Below, piece by piece: positions 42,613-51,537 of a stretch of DNA of 64,000 bases. Origin of the DNA: a candidate division WOR-3 bacterium (GTDB lineage Bacteria; Hydrothermota; Tepidihabitantia; Tepidihabitantales; Tepidihabitantaceae); contig JBDRTY010000002.1 in assembly GCA_039801085.1 (NCBI GenBank), positions 485,548-549,547 of the forward strand. The letters are read 5' to 3'. How positions within the stretch are numbered: position 1 is the stretch's first letter; the number at the start of each line of letters is the position of its first letter. A program made the translations under genes and the position numbers. Under the pieces are notes generated by a model. The model saw nothing but the letters and a program-made list of their open reading frames with translations, searched no databases and was not told the DNA's origin.

Positions 42613-42640
42613 TTGCCTTTCCGTCCGGGTTTTTTAACAT
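42613..42640 (+). promoter_or_regulatory. Predicted leaderless promoter of the CDF transporter gene
   Basis: TTGCCT (42613-42618), a 16-bp spacer, TAACAT (42635-42640), then 7 nt to ATG at 42648. Confidence 0.5.
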
Positions 42641-42647
42641 TCAGCTG

Positions 42648-43541
42648 ATGGTGGTTCACGAGCATGCCCGGCGTCAGGGGCGCAGCCTGCTGCTTTCGAT
42701 TCTGCTCAACCTCGGATTTGCCCTGTTTGAACTGCTCGCCGGGATTTTTGCCAATTCGCTGGTGCTGGTTGCCGGTGCGCTCCATGATGCCGGGGATGCG
42801 GTGGCGCTGGTGCTATCCTGGCTCGGGCTCCGGCTTTCACTCCTGCCGCCGGACCGGCGCCGGACCTTCGGTTATCGCAAGGTGCGGATCCTTGTTGCCT
42901 TTGTCAATGCGCTCGCCCTGGCGGTCTTCACCGTGCTGGTGGTGCGGGCGGCGATCGGTCGGGTTGTATCTCCGGAACCGGTGAAGAGTCCGGTTCTGAT
43001 CCTGATGGCGGTCGTCGGTATTGGTATTAACGGTGCCGCGGTGCTGATATTAAGGCAGGAGCGCCACTCGCTCAACATCCGGGCGGCGATGTGGCATCTG
43101 CTGGATGACCTGCTCGGCTTTGGGGCGGTGCTTCTGGGTGGAATCGCCATCCGCGTCACCGGCCTGACGGTGATTGATCCACTCCTGTCGATTGCGGTCA
43201 GTGGTCTGGTCCTTTATGGCACCTGGCGGGTCTTCCGGGAGGCGACCAGCATTTTGATTGACTCCACACCCCGGGATCTGGATTACGAAGCGGTGCGCCG
43301 ATTTATCACCTCGTTTTCTCCTGCAATCCGGGACCTGCACGATTTGCACATCTGGACGCTCGGCGAGGGGGAGCGGGCGCTGATGGCACATCTGGTGGTT
43401 ACGGACGGAACGGTGAGCAGTTTTCAGCCCCTGCTTTCCAAGCTGGACTGTGCACTTCGTGACCGCTTCAATATCCGGCACATCACCTTTGAGCTGGAAT
43501 GCGATGCCTGCAAATCGGGTACCGGTGTCTGTCTGAACTGA
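42648..43541 (+). CDS. Cation diffusion facilitator (zinc/cadmium/cobalt efflux, CzcD-like)
   Basis: 297 residues, six helices. The metal site in helix II is ALHDAGDAVAL (HxxxD) and in helix V is WHLLDDLLGF (HxxxD), matching Zn-type CDFs. The cytoplasmic C-terminal domain has LHIWTLGEGERALMAHL. The tail CDACKSGTGVC may bind metal. It exports divalent metal by proton antiport. The copper/heavy-metal ATPase lies 1.9 kb downstream on the other strand. Confidence 0.92.
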   Translation: MVVHEHARRQGRSLLLSILLNLGFALFELLAGIFANSLVLVAGALHDAGDAVALVLSWLGLRLSLLPPDRRRTFGYRKVRILVAFVNALALAVFTVLVVRAAIGRVVSPEPVKSPVLILMAVVGIGINGAAVLILRQERHSLNIRAAMWHLLDDLLGFGAVLLGGIAIRVTGLTVIDPLLSIAVSGLVLYGTWRVFREATSILIDSTPRDLDYEAVRRFITSFSPAIRDLHDLHIWTLGEGERALMAHLVVTDGTVSSFQPLLSKLDCALRDRFNIRHITFELECDACKSGTGVCLN

Positions 43542-43550
43542 CCGTTCCTG

Positions 43551-45005
43551 CTACCGGGTGATGATAACCGTGCCGGCTGGTTCTCTGTTTACCTGCACGA
43601 GATAGACTCCAGCAGGCAGTGGTGAACCGTCAATTCTCTTTCCGTCCCAGAACCCGTTTCTGCCATAAGCCACAACCCGGCCTGAGGCATCGGCGACCGT
43701 GATCCGGTCCTTTTCTCCAGCACCGTCAATCCGGAAAGGTCCAATGCCTGCTCCGGGCAGAACCCGGTATTTTCCGGTTCGGGGCGCGGTGGCAGGGGTA
43801 AACTCGGCAATCCCAGGATAAAGGCTTGACCAATAACAGCCGGAAGAGTCCTTCTTCAAATAGACAACGCCTGCCATTACATCAGGCAGACCGGGTAGAT
43901 AGCAGACTTTGGGTCTGACACCCCAGCCGGCTGCCGCCTCATGCTCATTCATCCGCAGCGGTGTTGACCAGTTCTCCGGTTCGGCAGCAAATACCCGGGA
44001 GATAAAAATCTGATTACCCGCGCTGGAACTTTTGAGATAGGCGACGGTGACTTCGCCGGCGGTGCCATATCGCCGCGGCTGGAGATCAAAGAACCGTTCC
44101 TCTGCCTCAGGGTCGCCGGCAAGGGTCCGGACTCCGCTCCAGCTGTGACCGCCATTTGTGGAGTAGATATAGTCAATGTCCCAGTTGCCGGAGTTGTTGC
44201 GGTTCCGGGCAAAGGTACACCAGACCGTGGCAAGCGAGTCCGCAGCATTGAAGCCGGCAGCAATTGCCGGATTCTCAATCCGGTCGCCGTCAAAGGTGAA
44301 CCGGTGAAAGAGCCAGTTTCCGGGTTCAAGCCGGTTACGGTTAATCCACAAAAGCAGGGTGTCCCGGTTCGGTCCGGCAACACCGGCAAAATAGACATAC
44401 CTGCCTGTGCCACCCGCAAGGTAAAGGTTGCGCGCCGGCTGATAAAAGGAGTCAATCGGCGGGAAAAAGTCCCAGCCATAATCGGTGCTGCGCTGGAAAA
44501 ACAGCCGGGGACGGGTTGAGCCGGGTGTGGTGTCAGAAACCGCAATGTAGATGTAATGCTGGGCACCCGGATGGTCGGTACAGCCGGCAAACTCATGGCA
44601 GGGCAGTTCATCAGGACCGAAGTTCATAAAGCAGGACCAGGAGTTGAACAGGCGTTCCCTTACCATCGCCAATGAATTCGGGTAATCCTCCACGTAATTA
44701 AAAAGGCAATAAAACGCTGCACTGTCACCATCGCCGATAAATGAAAATACCCTGGCGAGTGTGGTGTCAGAACTGGTTCCCCCGCCTGTTTCGATCCATG
44801 TCTGTCCCAGGTCAGTGGAGTAATATTCATAATCCCTTGACCGGATGTTTACAGCCACAAACATAAGCACCGTGTCGTGGTAAATAGTGCAGACATCGCC
44901 GGCAACGGTAAAGTCTGCTCCTCCGGAGTGAATCAGGACATCGGCCTGGGCGGGCAGACTGATACAGATGATTGCAATCAGGGTTCTGACAAAATGGTGG
45001 GACAT
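43551..45005 (-). CDS. Secreted BNR/sialidase-like repeat protein with sorting tail
   Basis: 484 residues. Signal TLIAIICISLPAQADV, then repeated beta-propeller segments such as YYSTDLGQTWIETGG, QRSTDYGWDFFPPID and YSTNGGHSWSGVRTL, the Asp-box type found in sialidase/BNR folds. The C-terminus resembles the Por/FlgD sandwich: ITVADASGRVVAYGRNGFWDG and PAGVYLVQVN. Likely an exported surface or secreted protein. Its promoter and leader with a Shine-Dalgarno are well formed, unlike most genes here. Confidence 0.82.
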   Translation of the reverse strand: MSHHFVRTLIAIICISLPAQADVLIHSGGADFTVAGDVCTIYHDTVLMFVAVNIRSRDYEYYSTDLGQTWIETGGGTSSDTTLARVFSFIGDGDSAAFYCLFNYVEDYPNSLAMVRERLFNSWSCFMNFGPDELPCHEFAGCTDHPGAQHYIYIAVSDTTPGSTRPRLFFQRSTDYGWDFFPPIDSFYQPARNLYLAGGTGRYVYFAGVAGPNRDTLLLWINRNRLEPGNWLFHRFTFDGDRIENPAIAAGFNAADSLATVWCTFARNRNNSGNWDIDYIYSTNGGHSWSGVRTLAGDPEAEERFFDLQPRRYGTAGEVTVAYLKSSSAGNQIFISRVFAAEPENWSTPLRMNEHEAAAGWGVRPKVCYLPGLPDVMAGVVYLKKDSSGCYWSSLYPGIAEFTPATAPRTGKYRVLPGAGIGPFRIDGAGEKDRITVADASGRVVAYGRNGFWDGKRIDGSPLPAGVYLVQVNREPAGTVIITR

Positions 45006-45035
45006 ACCTGCCTCCCGGTTTGAATTTCCTGTATG

Positions 45036-45063
45036 ATTATAATCCTGAATCCGGTTTTGTCAA
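45036..45063 (-). promoter_or_regulatory. Promoter of the BNR-repeat gene, consensus quality
   Basis: TTGACA (45063-45058), a 16-bp spacer, TATAAT (45041-45036), both perfect. 30 nt then separate the -10 from ATG, with GGGAGG as Shine-Dalgarno. Confidence 0.75.
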
Positions 45064-45388
45064 CCGGGTAGCAGTGGAAGTTGGGCAGCACGCAGTTGGT
45101 CATGTTAAAGGCGAATTCTGCCAGTCTGTGGTGTTCGGTTTTTCCGGTGGATTTGAGCCGGAGCTGAAAGCCGGTCTCGGTCCGGACACAGCATAAGGAA
45201 AGGGAAAGGGAAAGGGAAAGGGATAGGGATAGGGATAGGGATAGGGGAACTGCCCGGGGTGCGCCTTAAATTTAAGCTGCGGATGGAAACAGGTTGGCAG
45301 GATATTGATAAACTGTAACTTCCATGAACGGTTCAGAATCGGGGCCGGCTGGTGGTGTTAAATCTGCGTCAGCTGCTGGATCTAACTG
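45064..45388. other. Intergenic region downstream of the P-type ATPase
   Basis: 325 bp without a supported gene. It contains the G-tract repeat listed separately. On the minus strand an open stretch of about 60 codons (45193 to about 45010, containing STGKTEHHRLAEFAFNM) reads through with host-like codon use and ends in the promoter region. It has no recognisable start and could be a gene remnant. No T-tailed terminator for the ATPase gene was seen. Confidence 0.4.
45202..45247 (+). repeat. Tandem G-tract hexanucleotide repeat (GGGAAA then GGGATA)
   Basis: Eight G-tracts at strict 6-nt spacing: GGGAAA three times, then GGGATA four times, ending GGGG. Eight GGG runs with 3-nt loops could fold into two stacked G-quadruplexes on the plus strand. 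It lies between the ATPase end and the BNR gene promoter. Confidence 0.9.
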
Positions 45389-47833
45389 TTATAGGGGAGT
45401 CCGGCGCAGGCGCAAAGAGTTGGTGACCACATTCACCGAGGAGAGTGCCATCGCTGTTTCAGCAATTACCGGGTGCAGGAGACCGAGCATCGCCAGTGGA
45501 ATCGCCAGCAGGTTGTAAAAGAGCGCCCAGAACAGGTTCTGCCGGATCTTTCTGAAGGTGGCGCGGGAGAGCCGGACCGCTGCGACAACAGCGTTGAGAT
45601 CACCCCGGACAAGTGTCACATCGCTGGCAGCGATGGCAATTTCGGTGCCGGTGCCGATTGCGATCCCGACATCTGCCGCCTTGAGTGCCGGGGCATCGTT
45701 GATGCCGTCTCCGACCATGGCGATGGTGCGGTATTTTTCCTTCAGCTGGCTCAGCAGTTTAAGTTTGTCCTGAGGCAGGAGTTCGGCGTAGATCTGCTCA
45801 ATGCCTGCCTGACGGGCAATCGCCTCTGCGGTCTGCCTGCTGTCACCGGTGAGCATCACCGGCACAATGCCCAGTTCCTTCAGTCCGGCAATCACTGCCG
45901 GGACTTCGGGTTTGAGTTCATCAGCGAGGATGAGCATACCGAGCGGTCTGGAATCCAGGGCAACGAACAGCATCGTGCCCGGTCTGCCTTGGTGGTGCCG
46001 GACAAGCGTTTCCAGTCCGGTAGTGTCAATTCCGTGCTGCTGGAGAAGGGTGAGTCTGCCTGCCAGAGCCGGCCTGCCCGCAACCGTCCCGCTGATTCCC
46101 AGTCCGGGCAGGGTGGTGATGTTTTCTGGGGAAGGCAGTTTCAGGTTTTCTTTTTCTGCCTGCTGGACAATCGCCCGCGCCAGCGGGTGCTCAGACCCCT
46201 TTTCCAGTGCGGCGGCGGTCCTCAGCAGTTCCTGCGGGTCAACACCGGGCAGGGGAATTACCTCCTGAACCCGCGGTCTTCCCAGGGTCAGCGTGCCGGT
46301 CTTATCCAGGCAGAGCGCCCTGACATCCTTCAGGCGCTGAAGCGCGGCGCCGGAGCGGAAGATGATTCCCCGCCGTGCCGCCATGCCGGTGGCAACCATC
46401 AGTGCGGTCGGGGTGGCAAGACCCAGGGCACACGGGCAGGCGATGACCAGCACCGCAACTCCGGCAAAGAGCGCCAGTGAGAGCCGGGAAAGTTCCGGAT
46501 TGACCCAGGGAAGCAGGGTGTGTGCCCAGCGTAGGAAGGGCTGGAATGCGGGTGCAAAGGCAAACCAGACCAGACCGGTGACCAGGGCAAGGAGCAAGAT
46601 TACCGGCACAAAACGGGCGGTGATGCGGTCTGCCAGCGCCTGCACCGGAATCTTTTTCAGCTGTGCTTGTTCCACGAGCCGGATCACCTGTGCCAGAAAT
46701 GTGTCTTGACCGACCCGGCGGACCGCAACCTTGATAAAGCCGTTGGTGTTAATCGTCGCACCAATTACCTCGTCCCCCGGATTCTTCACCACCGGCAGCG
46801 GTTCACCGGTTGCCATCGACTCGTCAATCTCGGTGGTGCCTTCAATGATGATGCCGTCGGTCGGAATCTTTTCGCCGGGCCGGATGAGCATGATGTCGCC
46901 GGGCTTGAGCCGGCTGATCGGCACTTCAGTCTCCACATCGTCCATCAGAATCCTTGCGGTCCGGGCGCCAAGTGAGAGCAGTTGCCGGATGGCACCCGCT
47001 GCCCTGCCCTTTGCCCGTGCCTCAAGATACCTGCCGGTAAGATAGATTGCCACGAGCATTCCCGCGACTCTGCCCAGATTTTCCACCTCCATGCCGGCAA
47101 GGACAAACACCGAGGAGACCAGTGCGGCGATGGTGCCCAGTGCGATCAGGACATCCATGGTTGCCGCGCGGTTCCGAATTGAGCCGAATGCTGTTTTCAG
47201 CGTATGCCAGCCCGGGAGGAAAAGAACAGCTGCGCCCAGCACAAATTCAATTGCGGTCATCAGTTTCATCGGCAGGTGAACCAGCCGGGCAAGATGGAGC
47301 ACCATCAGCACCATTGCGGGCAGAACCAGCAGCCAGGCGCCCAGCATCCGGTTTTTTGCCCGCCGGAGTTCACCTGCGATTACTGCCGATTCATCTTCAG
47401 TCCGTTCCCGGACATCATAGCCGGCATTGATGATCGCCCGCTTCAGCTCCTCGGGCGGGGTGAGCTTGGGGTCATACTGAACTACCGCTTCTTCCGAGGC
47501 GAAGTTTACCTGAGCGATTTTCACTCCGGGCAGGCGGTTGAGCGCCTTTTCAAGCGTTACCGCACAGCCGGCGCAGGACATCCCGCTGATGCCCAGCACC
47601 GCAGTTTCGGTATTGACAATTTCGGGCTTGGGCGGTGTCGGGGTTTCAGTGGAATGCGGTTCAGTTGCTGGCGAACTGAGAAATTTTTCCGGGTCGGACT
47701 GGAATTTCTTCAGACAGGCGGTCGAGCAGAAATAGTAGGTTTGACCATTATAATCCCATTTTCCCGCTTCCTCGCCTTCCTTCACCGTCATCCCGCAGAC
47801 CGGATCGATGTGCTGATGGGGCTCATGTTCCAT
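45389..47833 (-). CDS. copA: Copper/heavy-metal P1B-type ATPase with YHS and HMA domains
   Basis: 814 residues. An N-terminal YHS domain ([20 protein letters not shown]) precedes an HMA domain with GMSCAGCAV. The metal transport motif CPC lies in [16 protein letters not shown], the phosphorylation site is [18 protein letters not shown] is the P1B-specific HP pair, and [11 protein letters not shown] is the hinge. It exports Cu(I) or a related metal, using ATP. No CopY/CsoR gene is adjacent. The YHS fusion is not universal in CopA. Confidence 0.93.
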   Translation of the reverse strand: MEHEPHQHIDPVCGMTVKEGEEAGKWDYNGQTYYFCSTACLKKFQSDPEKFLSSPATEPHSTETPTPPKPEIVNTETAVLGISGMSCAGCAVTLEKALNRLPGVKIAQVNFASEEAVVQYDPKLTPPEELKRAIINAGYDVRERTEDESAVIAGELRRAKNRMLGAWLLVLPAMVLMVLHLARLVHLPMKLMTAIEFVLGAAVLFLPGWHTLKTAFGSIRNRAATMDVLIALGTIAALVSSVFVLAGMEVENLGRVAGMLVAIYLTGRYLEARAKGRAAGAIRQLLSLGARTARILMDDVETEVPISRLKPGDIMLIRPGEKIPTDGIIIEGTTEIDESMATGEPLPVVKNPGDEVIGATINTNGFIKVAVRRVGQDTFLAQVIRLVEQAQLKKIPVQALADRITARFVPVILLLALVTGLVWFAFAPAFQPFLRWAHTLLPWVNPELSRLSLALFAGVAVLVIACPCALGLATPTALMVATGMAARRGIIFRSGAALQRLKDVRALCLDKTGTLTLGRPRVQEVIPLPGVDPQELLRTAAALEKGSEHPLARAIVQQAEKENLKLPSPENITTLPGLGISGTVAGRPALAGRLTLLQQHGIDTTGLETLVRHHQGRPGTMLFVALDSRPLGMLILADELKPEVPAVIAGLKELGIVPVMLTGDSRQTAEAIARQAGIEQIYAELLPQDKLKLLSQLKEKYRTIAMVGDGINDAPALKAADVGIAIGTGTEIAIAASDVTLVRGDLNAVVAAVRLSRATFRKIRQNLFWALFYNLLAIPLAMLGLLHPVIAETAMALSSVNVVTNSLRLRRTPL

Positions 47834-47996
47834 AACTGTTAGACCCGAGCCGGGCTTGGGTAGGTGCGGGCTAAAGAGAGGAAAAGCTGAAGGTTATTTG
47901 CGAACGGTGTGTATTTGAAAAATCCCAATCGAATTTTAAACGGACTCGGCGGGCGGAAGCGAAAAAAGACGATTTTAAGATTTTTCTGGCGGCAAA

Positions 47997-48632
47997 TTAT
48001 TTATATTTTCTCAATCTCTCAATTTCTTGTCTTATTTCCTCAATAACTTCGGTGTTATAAATTTTCTTTTTATCACCGTCCTTTATTGAAATCACATAGA
48101 AAACTCTTCCACCATATTTTGCAGTAAATTTTTTATGCGTCGCTTCTTGAATTTTTTTCTCATTTATAATTTGTGTAATAAAAGCGTAACCAGCTGGCTT
48201 TATTTGCAACCCTATATATTTGTCTTTTATTCTTATATAAAAATCAACATTGAATAATCTATCCCATTCATCCGGCGCTGGTTCAATTTTTACCCCTAAA
48301 ATATTTTGAAGTTGCTCATAAATTGTTTTCTTTTCCGTCATATAACCGTCGAAGGTACGGTTTATAACAAGATTGATTACATAATTGATACAATCTTCTT
48401 CGGTAATTTCATCAATTTCTGCCCGTAAAACTTCTGTTATTTTAACATAAAGTTTCTTGCCTATTTCAATTAAATGTTCTTTAGGGTAAACATTTTTGAA
48501 ATAGTATTCTTCCCACTCTTTAACTGTCTTGGGGGAGCATTTTCTTATTTCATCAGAAACCGCACCAACCATTCGTTTTTTCTGAAGTCCCCAACGATTT
48601 ATTGCACTATTTAAAATCCATTCTTTAGCCAT
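47997..48632 (-). CDS. MjaI-type type II restriction endonuclease
   Basis: 211 residues, lysine- and isoleucine-rich in contrast to neighbours. It resembles the MjaI family: KEWILNSAINRWGLQKKRMVGAVSDEIRKCSPKTVKEWEEYYF at the N-terminus. A PD-(D/E)xK-like site reads D130 in FNVDFYIRIKD with Q143-I-K145 (GLQIKPAGY). MjaI cuts CTAG; the specificity here is only inferred. It starts inside the methyltransferase stop (8-nt overlap). Part of the AT-rich island. Confidence 0.75.
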   Translation of the reverse strand: MAKEWILNSAINRWGLQKKRMVGAVSDEIRKCSPKTVKEWEEYYFKNVYPKEHLIEIGKKLYVKITEVLRAEIDEITEEDCINYVINLVINRTFDGYMTEKKTIYEQLQNILGVKIEPAPDEWDRLFNVDFYIRIKDKYIGLQIKPAGYAFITQIINEKKIQEATHKKFTAKYGGRVFYVISIKDGDKKKIYNTEVIEEIRQEIERLRKYK

Positions 48633-49920
48633 AAATTTGCTGTTTTAATTTAATAAATTTGTTCTTATAGATATAATCTAACTCGCTGTCTACATCTACT
48701 AACCCTTTTTTAATTAAATGAGCATTAATAAATGTTTTATTTTTCAAATAAAGATACACTAACATATTACCTTTATCATCAAATTTAATATTATCATATT
48801 TTAAAAATACCTTTTGATTTTTTAGTTTGGAGGTTAAGAATCCTAATGCCTTTTCAAGAATTTCATATTTTGTTTTAACTCCCAATAATCGTACTTTCAA
48901 GTTATTATTTAAAATAATTTCTTCTGGGCTAATAATATTTTTTACCGAGAAAAATTCTTCTCGTGTCGGTTTAGAAAAATCAATTTTTGAACCAAATTTT
49001 AATTTTCTAGGATCTATTTTTTTGTCAAATTTTATTGGATCTTTAAACTGATAAGGTAATTTAGCTATTTCTAAATTCCAATTAATTTTTAAAGGCTTTT
49101 GTTTAATAATCTCAAAATCAGCATTTTTAATAAGTTCTTCTTTATCGATTCCAATCTTTTCTTTTATTATAGGTAAAAATTTTTCATTTATTTCATACCC
49201 AATTGAGTTACGATTTAAATTTTTAGCAGCTAAAGTTGTAGTCCCGCTACCTAAAAATGGATCTAAAATAGTATCGCCAACGAAACTAAACATTTTAATT
49301 AATCTTTTTGGCAATTCTTCGGGAAACATGGCTAAATGTTCCGTTTGTTTTTCCCCATTAAAATTCCAATGACCAGAAAAATATTCATTCCATTCTTCTT
49401 TAGTAAGTTTTGATTTTTCTTTTAATTCCTTAGAAATTTTGGGCGGATTGCCATGTTTTTTAAAAATCAAAATAAACTCATAATCAATTTTAATAATTCC
49501 GTTTCTCGGATAAGGAAAGCTACCCATTACCGTTGCACCGCCTGTAGTATTCATCGTTGTGGGTTTTTGCCAAATAATAGCACCCATATAATCAAACCCA
49601 ATTGTTTCACAAAATTTAATTATTTCTGTACGAATGGGGATAATTTTATACCTTCCATAATAAACAGAACGAGCAAATTGATCGCCGATATTTATACATA
49701 GCCTACAACCATCTTGTAATACTCGATAACATTCTTTCCACACTAAATTTAAATTATTTATGTAATTTTCATAACTATCATTAAAACCAATCTGGTTTTC
49801 TACACCATAATCTTTTAATTGCCAATATGGAGGCGAAGTAATAATAAGATGAACGGATTTATCTTGTATTTCATCCATCTTTCGTGAATCGCCTATTATA
49901 ATTTTATGTTTTGTTATCAT
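48625..49920 (-). CDS. N4-cytosine-type DNA methyltransferase with C-terminal SNase-like domain
   Basis: 431 residues. Motif IV TSPPYW at residues 28-33 indicates an N4-mC class; motif I DPFLGSGTTTLAA lies at 220-231, so the order is class beta. Residues about 322-430 read like staphylococcal nuclease (VRLLGVKT, then KVFLKYDNIKFDDKGNMLVYLYL, INAHLIKKGL). The catalytic Arg87 of SNase is N385 here, and the DGD metal motif is absent, so the domain is probably inactive and may bind DNA. It presumably protects the island's recognition site. Restriction and HTH genes flank it. Confidence 0.85.
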   Translation of the reverse strand: MITKHKIIIGDSRKMDEIQDKSVHLIITSPPYWQLKDYGVENQIGFNDSYENYINNLNLVWKECYRVLQDGCRLCINIGDQFARSVYYGRYKIIPIRTEIIKFCETIGFDYMGAIIWQKPTTMNTTGGATVMGSFPYPRNGIIKIDYEFILIFKKHGNPPKISKELKEKSKLTKEEWNEYFSGHWNFNGEKQTEHLAMFPEELPKRLIKMFSFVGDTILDPFLGSGTTTLAAKNLNRNSIGYEINEKFLPIIKEKIGIDKEELIKNADFEIIKQKPLKINWNLEIAKLPYQFKDPIKFDKKIDPRKLKFGSKIDFSKPTREEFFSVKNIISPEEIILNNNLKVRLLGVKTKYEILEKALGFLTSKLKNQKVFLKYDNIKFDDKGNMLVYLYLKNKTFINAHLIKKGLVDVDSELDYIYKNKFIKLKQQIYG

Positions 49921-49927
49921 AACTTTT

Positions 49928-50134
49928 TTATTTAATCAATTCATCTTCTGTTTTAATGCTTTGGCTTTTGTGCCATAAAAAAACGGATGGCTTCTTTATT
50001 ACTCCGGTTTCAATTTTAGTAAAGGGAGTATAAGGAATACCTGCTTTTCTTGCAAATTCGTTTTGAGAAAGTGCAAGTTTAAGCCGCATTGCATTTATTA
50101 TACTACCTTGTTTACTCCCCATAATTGATAACAT
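49928..50134 (-). CDS. Small XRE-type HTH protein, probable controller of the R-M island
   Basis: 68 residues. Helix-turn-helix INAMRLKLALSQNEFARKAGIPYTPFTKIETGVIKKPSV is clear, but the rest (VFLWHKSQSIKTEDELIK) departs from the usual IAKAL helix in the middle, then returns to the expected DELIK end. Two single-base indels in a T7 run and an A4 run would restore VFYGTKAKALKTEDELIK, so the present frame may be altered. Small XRE proteins next to R-M genes often control timing of expression. A palindrome lies at its promoter. Confidence 0.7.
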   Translation of the reverse strand: MLSIMGSKQGSIINAMRLKLALSQNEFARKAGIPYTPFTKIETGVIKKPSVFLWHKSQSIKTEDELIK

Positions 50135-50140
50135 TAAATC

Positions 50141-50181
50141 ATTCTACATAGGTAGAATATAAAATAAAAGAAAAAAGTCAA
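50141..50181 (-). promoter_or_regulatory. Promoter with overlapping palindromic operator upstream of the HTH gene
   Basis: Minus strand: TTGACT (50181-50176), a 16-bp spacer, TATTCT (50159-50154). A perfect 7-bp inverted repeat ATTCTAC-ATAG-GTAGAAT (50141-50158) overlaps the -10 and the predicted start site. This is the expected layout for autorepression by a small XRE protein. Confidence 0.6.
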
Positions 50182-50309
50182 GATAAAAGCAGGTCAAACG
50201 GCACGCAACCGCAGACCGCAACATAGTTCTTTTTATGTTAGATTAGCTCATAAGTATTCGTAGACGAGAGCAAGACACCCATAGGAGAATACCTAATTCT
50301 TTAAACCAA

Positions 50310-50397
<88 letters not shown>

Positions 50398-50453
50398 GGT
50401 GCGCAGTTAATAAAATAGTCTGCTTATCAGGAATGTCAATCTTGTTTTCAGGT

Positions 50454-50481
50454 TTGACAGACAAACCAGCCGGTTTATCCT
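50454..50481 (+). promoter_or_regulatory. Predicted leaderless promoter of the 50488 gene
   Basis: TTGACA (50454-50459), a 16-bp spacer, TATCCT (50476-50481), then 6 nt to ATG at 50488. The spacing selects this ATG over GTG at 50482 and ATG at 50485. Confidence 0.6.
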
Positions 50482-50487
50482 GTGATG

Positions 50488-51534
50488 ATGAGCGGGGTCG
50501 TTTTTTCGTTTCTCCTGTTGCTGGTCAGCGCGGTTCAGGAGCTGGGCAGATGTCCGGTTGATTCGGTGGTGGAAATTACTGCCGGCAGGTTTCTGCCTGA
50601 CAGCCTGCCCCAGCTGCTGGTCAGAGAACAGGCGGGAGCAGTTGTGCTTTCTCGGGTACCGGGCCGGTCTGCCGGAGTCCGGGTGTCGCTTTACCGGCTG
50701 GCACTGCTGCGAATGAGCGGGCAGCGGTGGGAGATATTCTGGCGTTCAGGTCCTCTGCTGGGCCGGGAGGCGGCGGAGTTCAGGTTTTTCCCGGACTGCT
50801 GGGCAGGCGGAGATTTTGACGGCGACGGACTGGATGAGCTGTTTCTTGCCGCTCAGTCCCGGATGCTGGTGGTGAATTTCGGACCCGACGGGGTGATTGC
50901 CGATTCGGTGGCGGGTGATTTCGGGCTGGTGGTTGAGGCGGCAGGAGCGAATATTGAGCAGGACGGTCTGGAAGAGCTGGTGACGCTGGAGCAGGAGACA
51001 GATTCAACCGGCAACCGCTGGCTTATCCGGATCTGGCATCTGCAGGATGGCCGGTTTGTGCCGAGGGGTGGGGCGCTGGTTCTGCCCGATTCTCTGCCGG
51101 AAGCCGGTTTTTCCCTGCTCGGTTCTGCCCGGCTTGAGGATTATCCCGGTGCACCGGTGCTGGTTGCGCTCCAGTTTGCCACGCTCAGGCCAAGCCGTTA
51201 TTACCTGCTTTATCACACCGCTGGCGACACCTTCGCCCTTACCGGCATACCGTTTCCTTTCCGGGAGCAGTTTTCCCGGGACGAGGTGCTTCCTGCCGGC
51301 AGGCTGAGCCTGTTCAATGTCGGGGATACGCTGGTGGCATACGGCTATTTCGTGCCCGGCACCGGTTCGGGGATGAGCTTTGCCGCACTTCAGGATGGGG
51401 AGTGGCGGGTGCTGAAGCCGGGGCTGGAGCCGCAGAGGACTGTGGGGCTGTGGTGCCGTTATGAGCAGGGCTGGCTCAATCTCAATCAGGGCAGGTTTTA
51501 TCTCTATTCTGAGCCGCCTTTTTTCTGGCGGTGA
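50488..51534 (+). CDS. Secreted FG-GAP/integrin-like repeat protein
   Basis: 348 residues. Signal SGVVFSFLLLLVSAVQELG. A calcium-type loop GGDFDGDGLDELFLAA, like FG-GAP/VCBS repeats (D.DGD..D), lies near residue 110, and weaker copies follow (GANIEQDGLEELVTL). It has no sorting tail, so it may remain periplasmic or attach otherwise. Function unknown. It converges on the UPF0158 gene 3 nt away. Confidence 0.7.
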   Translation: MSGVVFSFLLLLVSAVQELGRCPVDSVVEITAGRFLPDSLPQLLVREQAGAVVLSRVPGRSAGVRVSLYRLALLRMSGQRWEIFWRSGPLLGREAAEFRFFPDCWAGGDFDGDGLDELFLAAQSRMLVVNFGPDGVIADSVAGDFGLVVEAAGANIEQDGLEELVTLEQETDSTGNRWLIRIWHLQDGRFVPRGGALVLPDSLPEAGFSLLGSARLEDYPGAPVLVALQFATLRPSRYYLLYHTAGDTFALTGIPFPFREQFSRDEVLPAGRLSLFNVGDTLVAYGYFVPGTGSGMSFAALQDGEWRVLKPGLEPQRTVGLWCRYEQGWLNLNQGRFYLYSEPPFFWR

Positions 51535-51537
51535 GGC

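Noticed and set aside
45473..46480. Plus-strand frame of 335 codons across copA
   Set aside because: Antisense shadow of a P-type ATPase with every catalytic motif.
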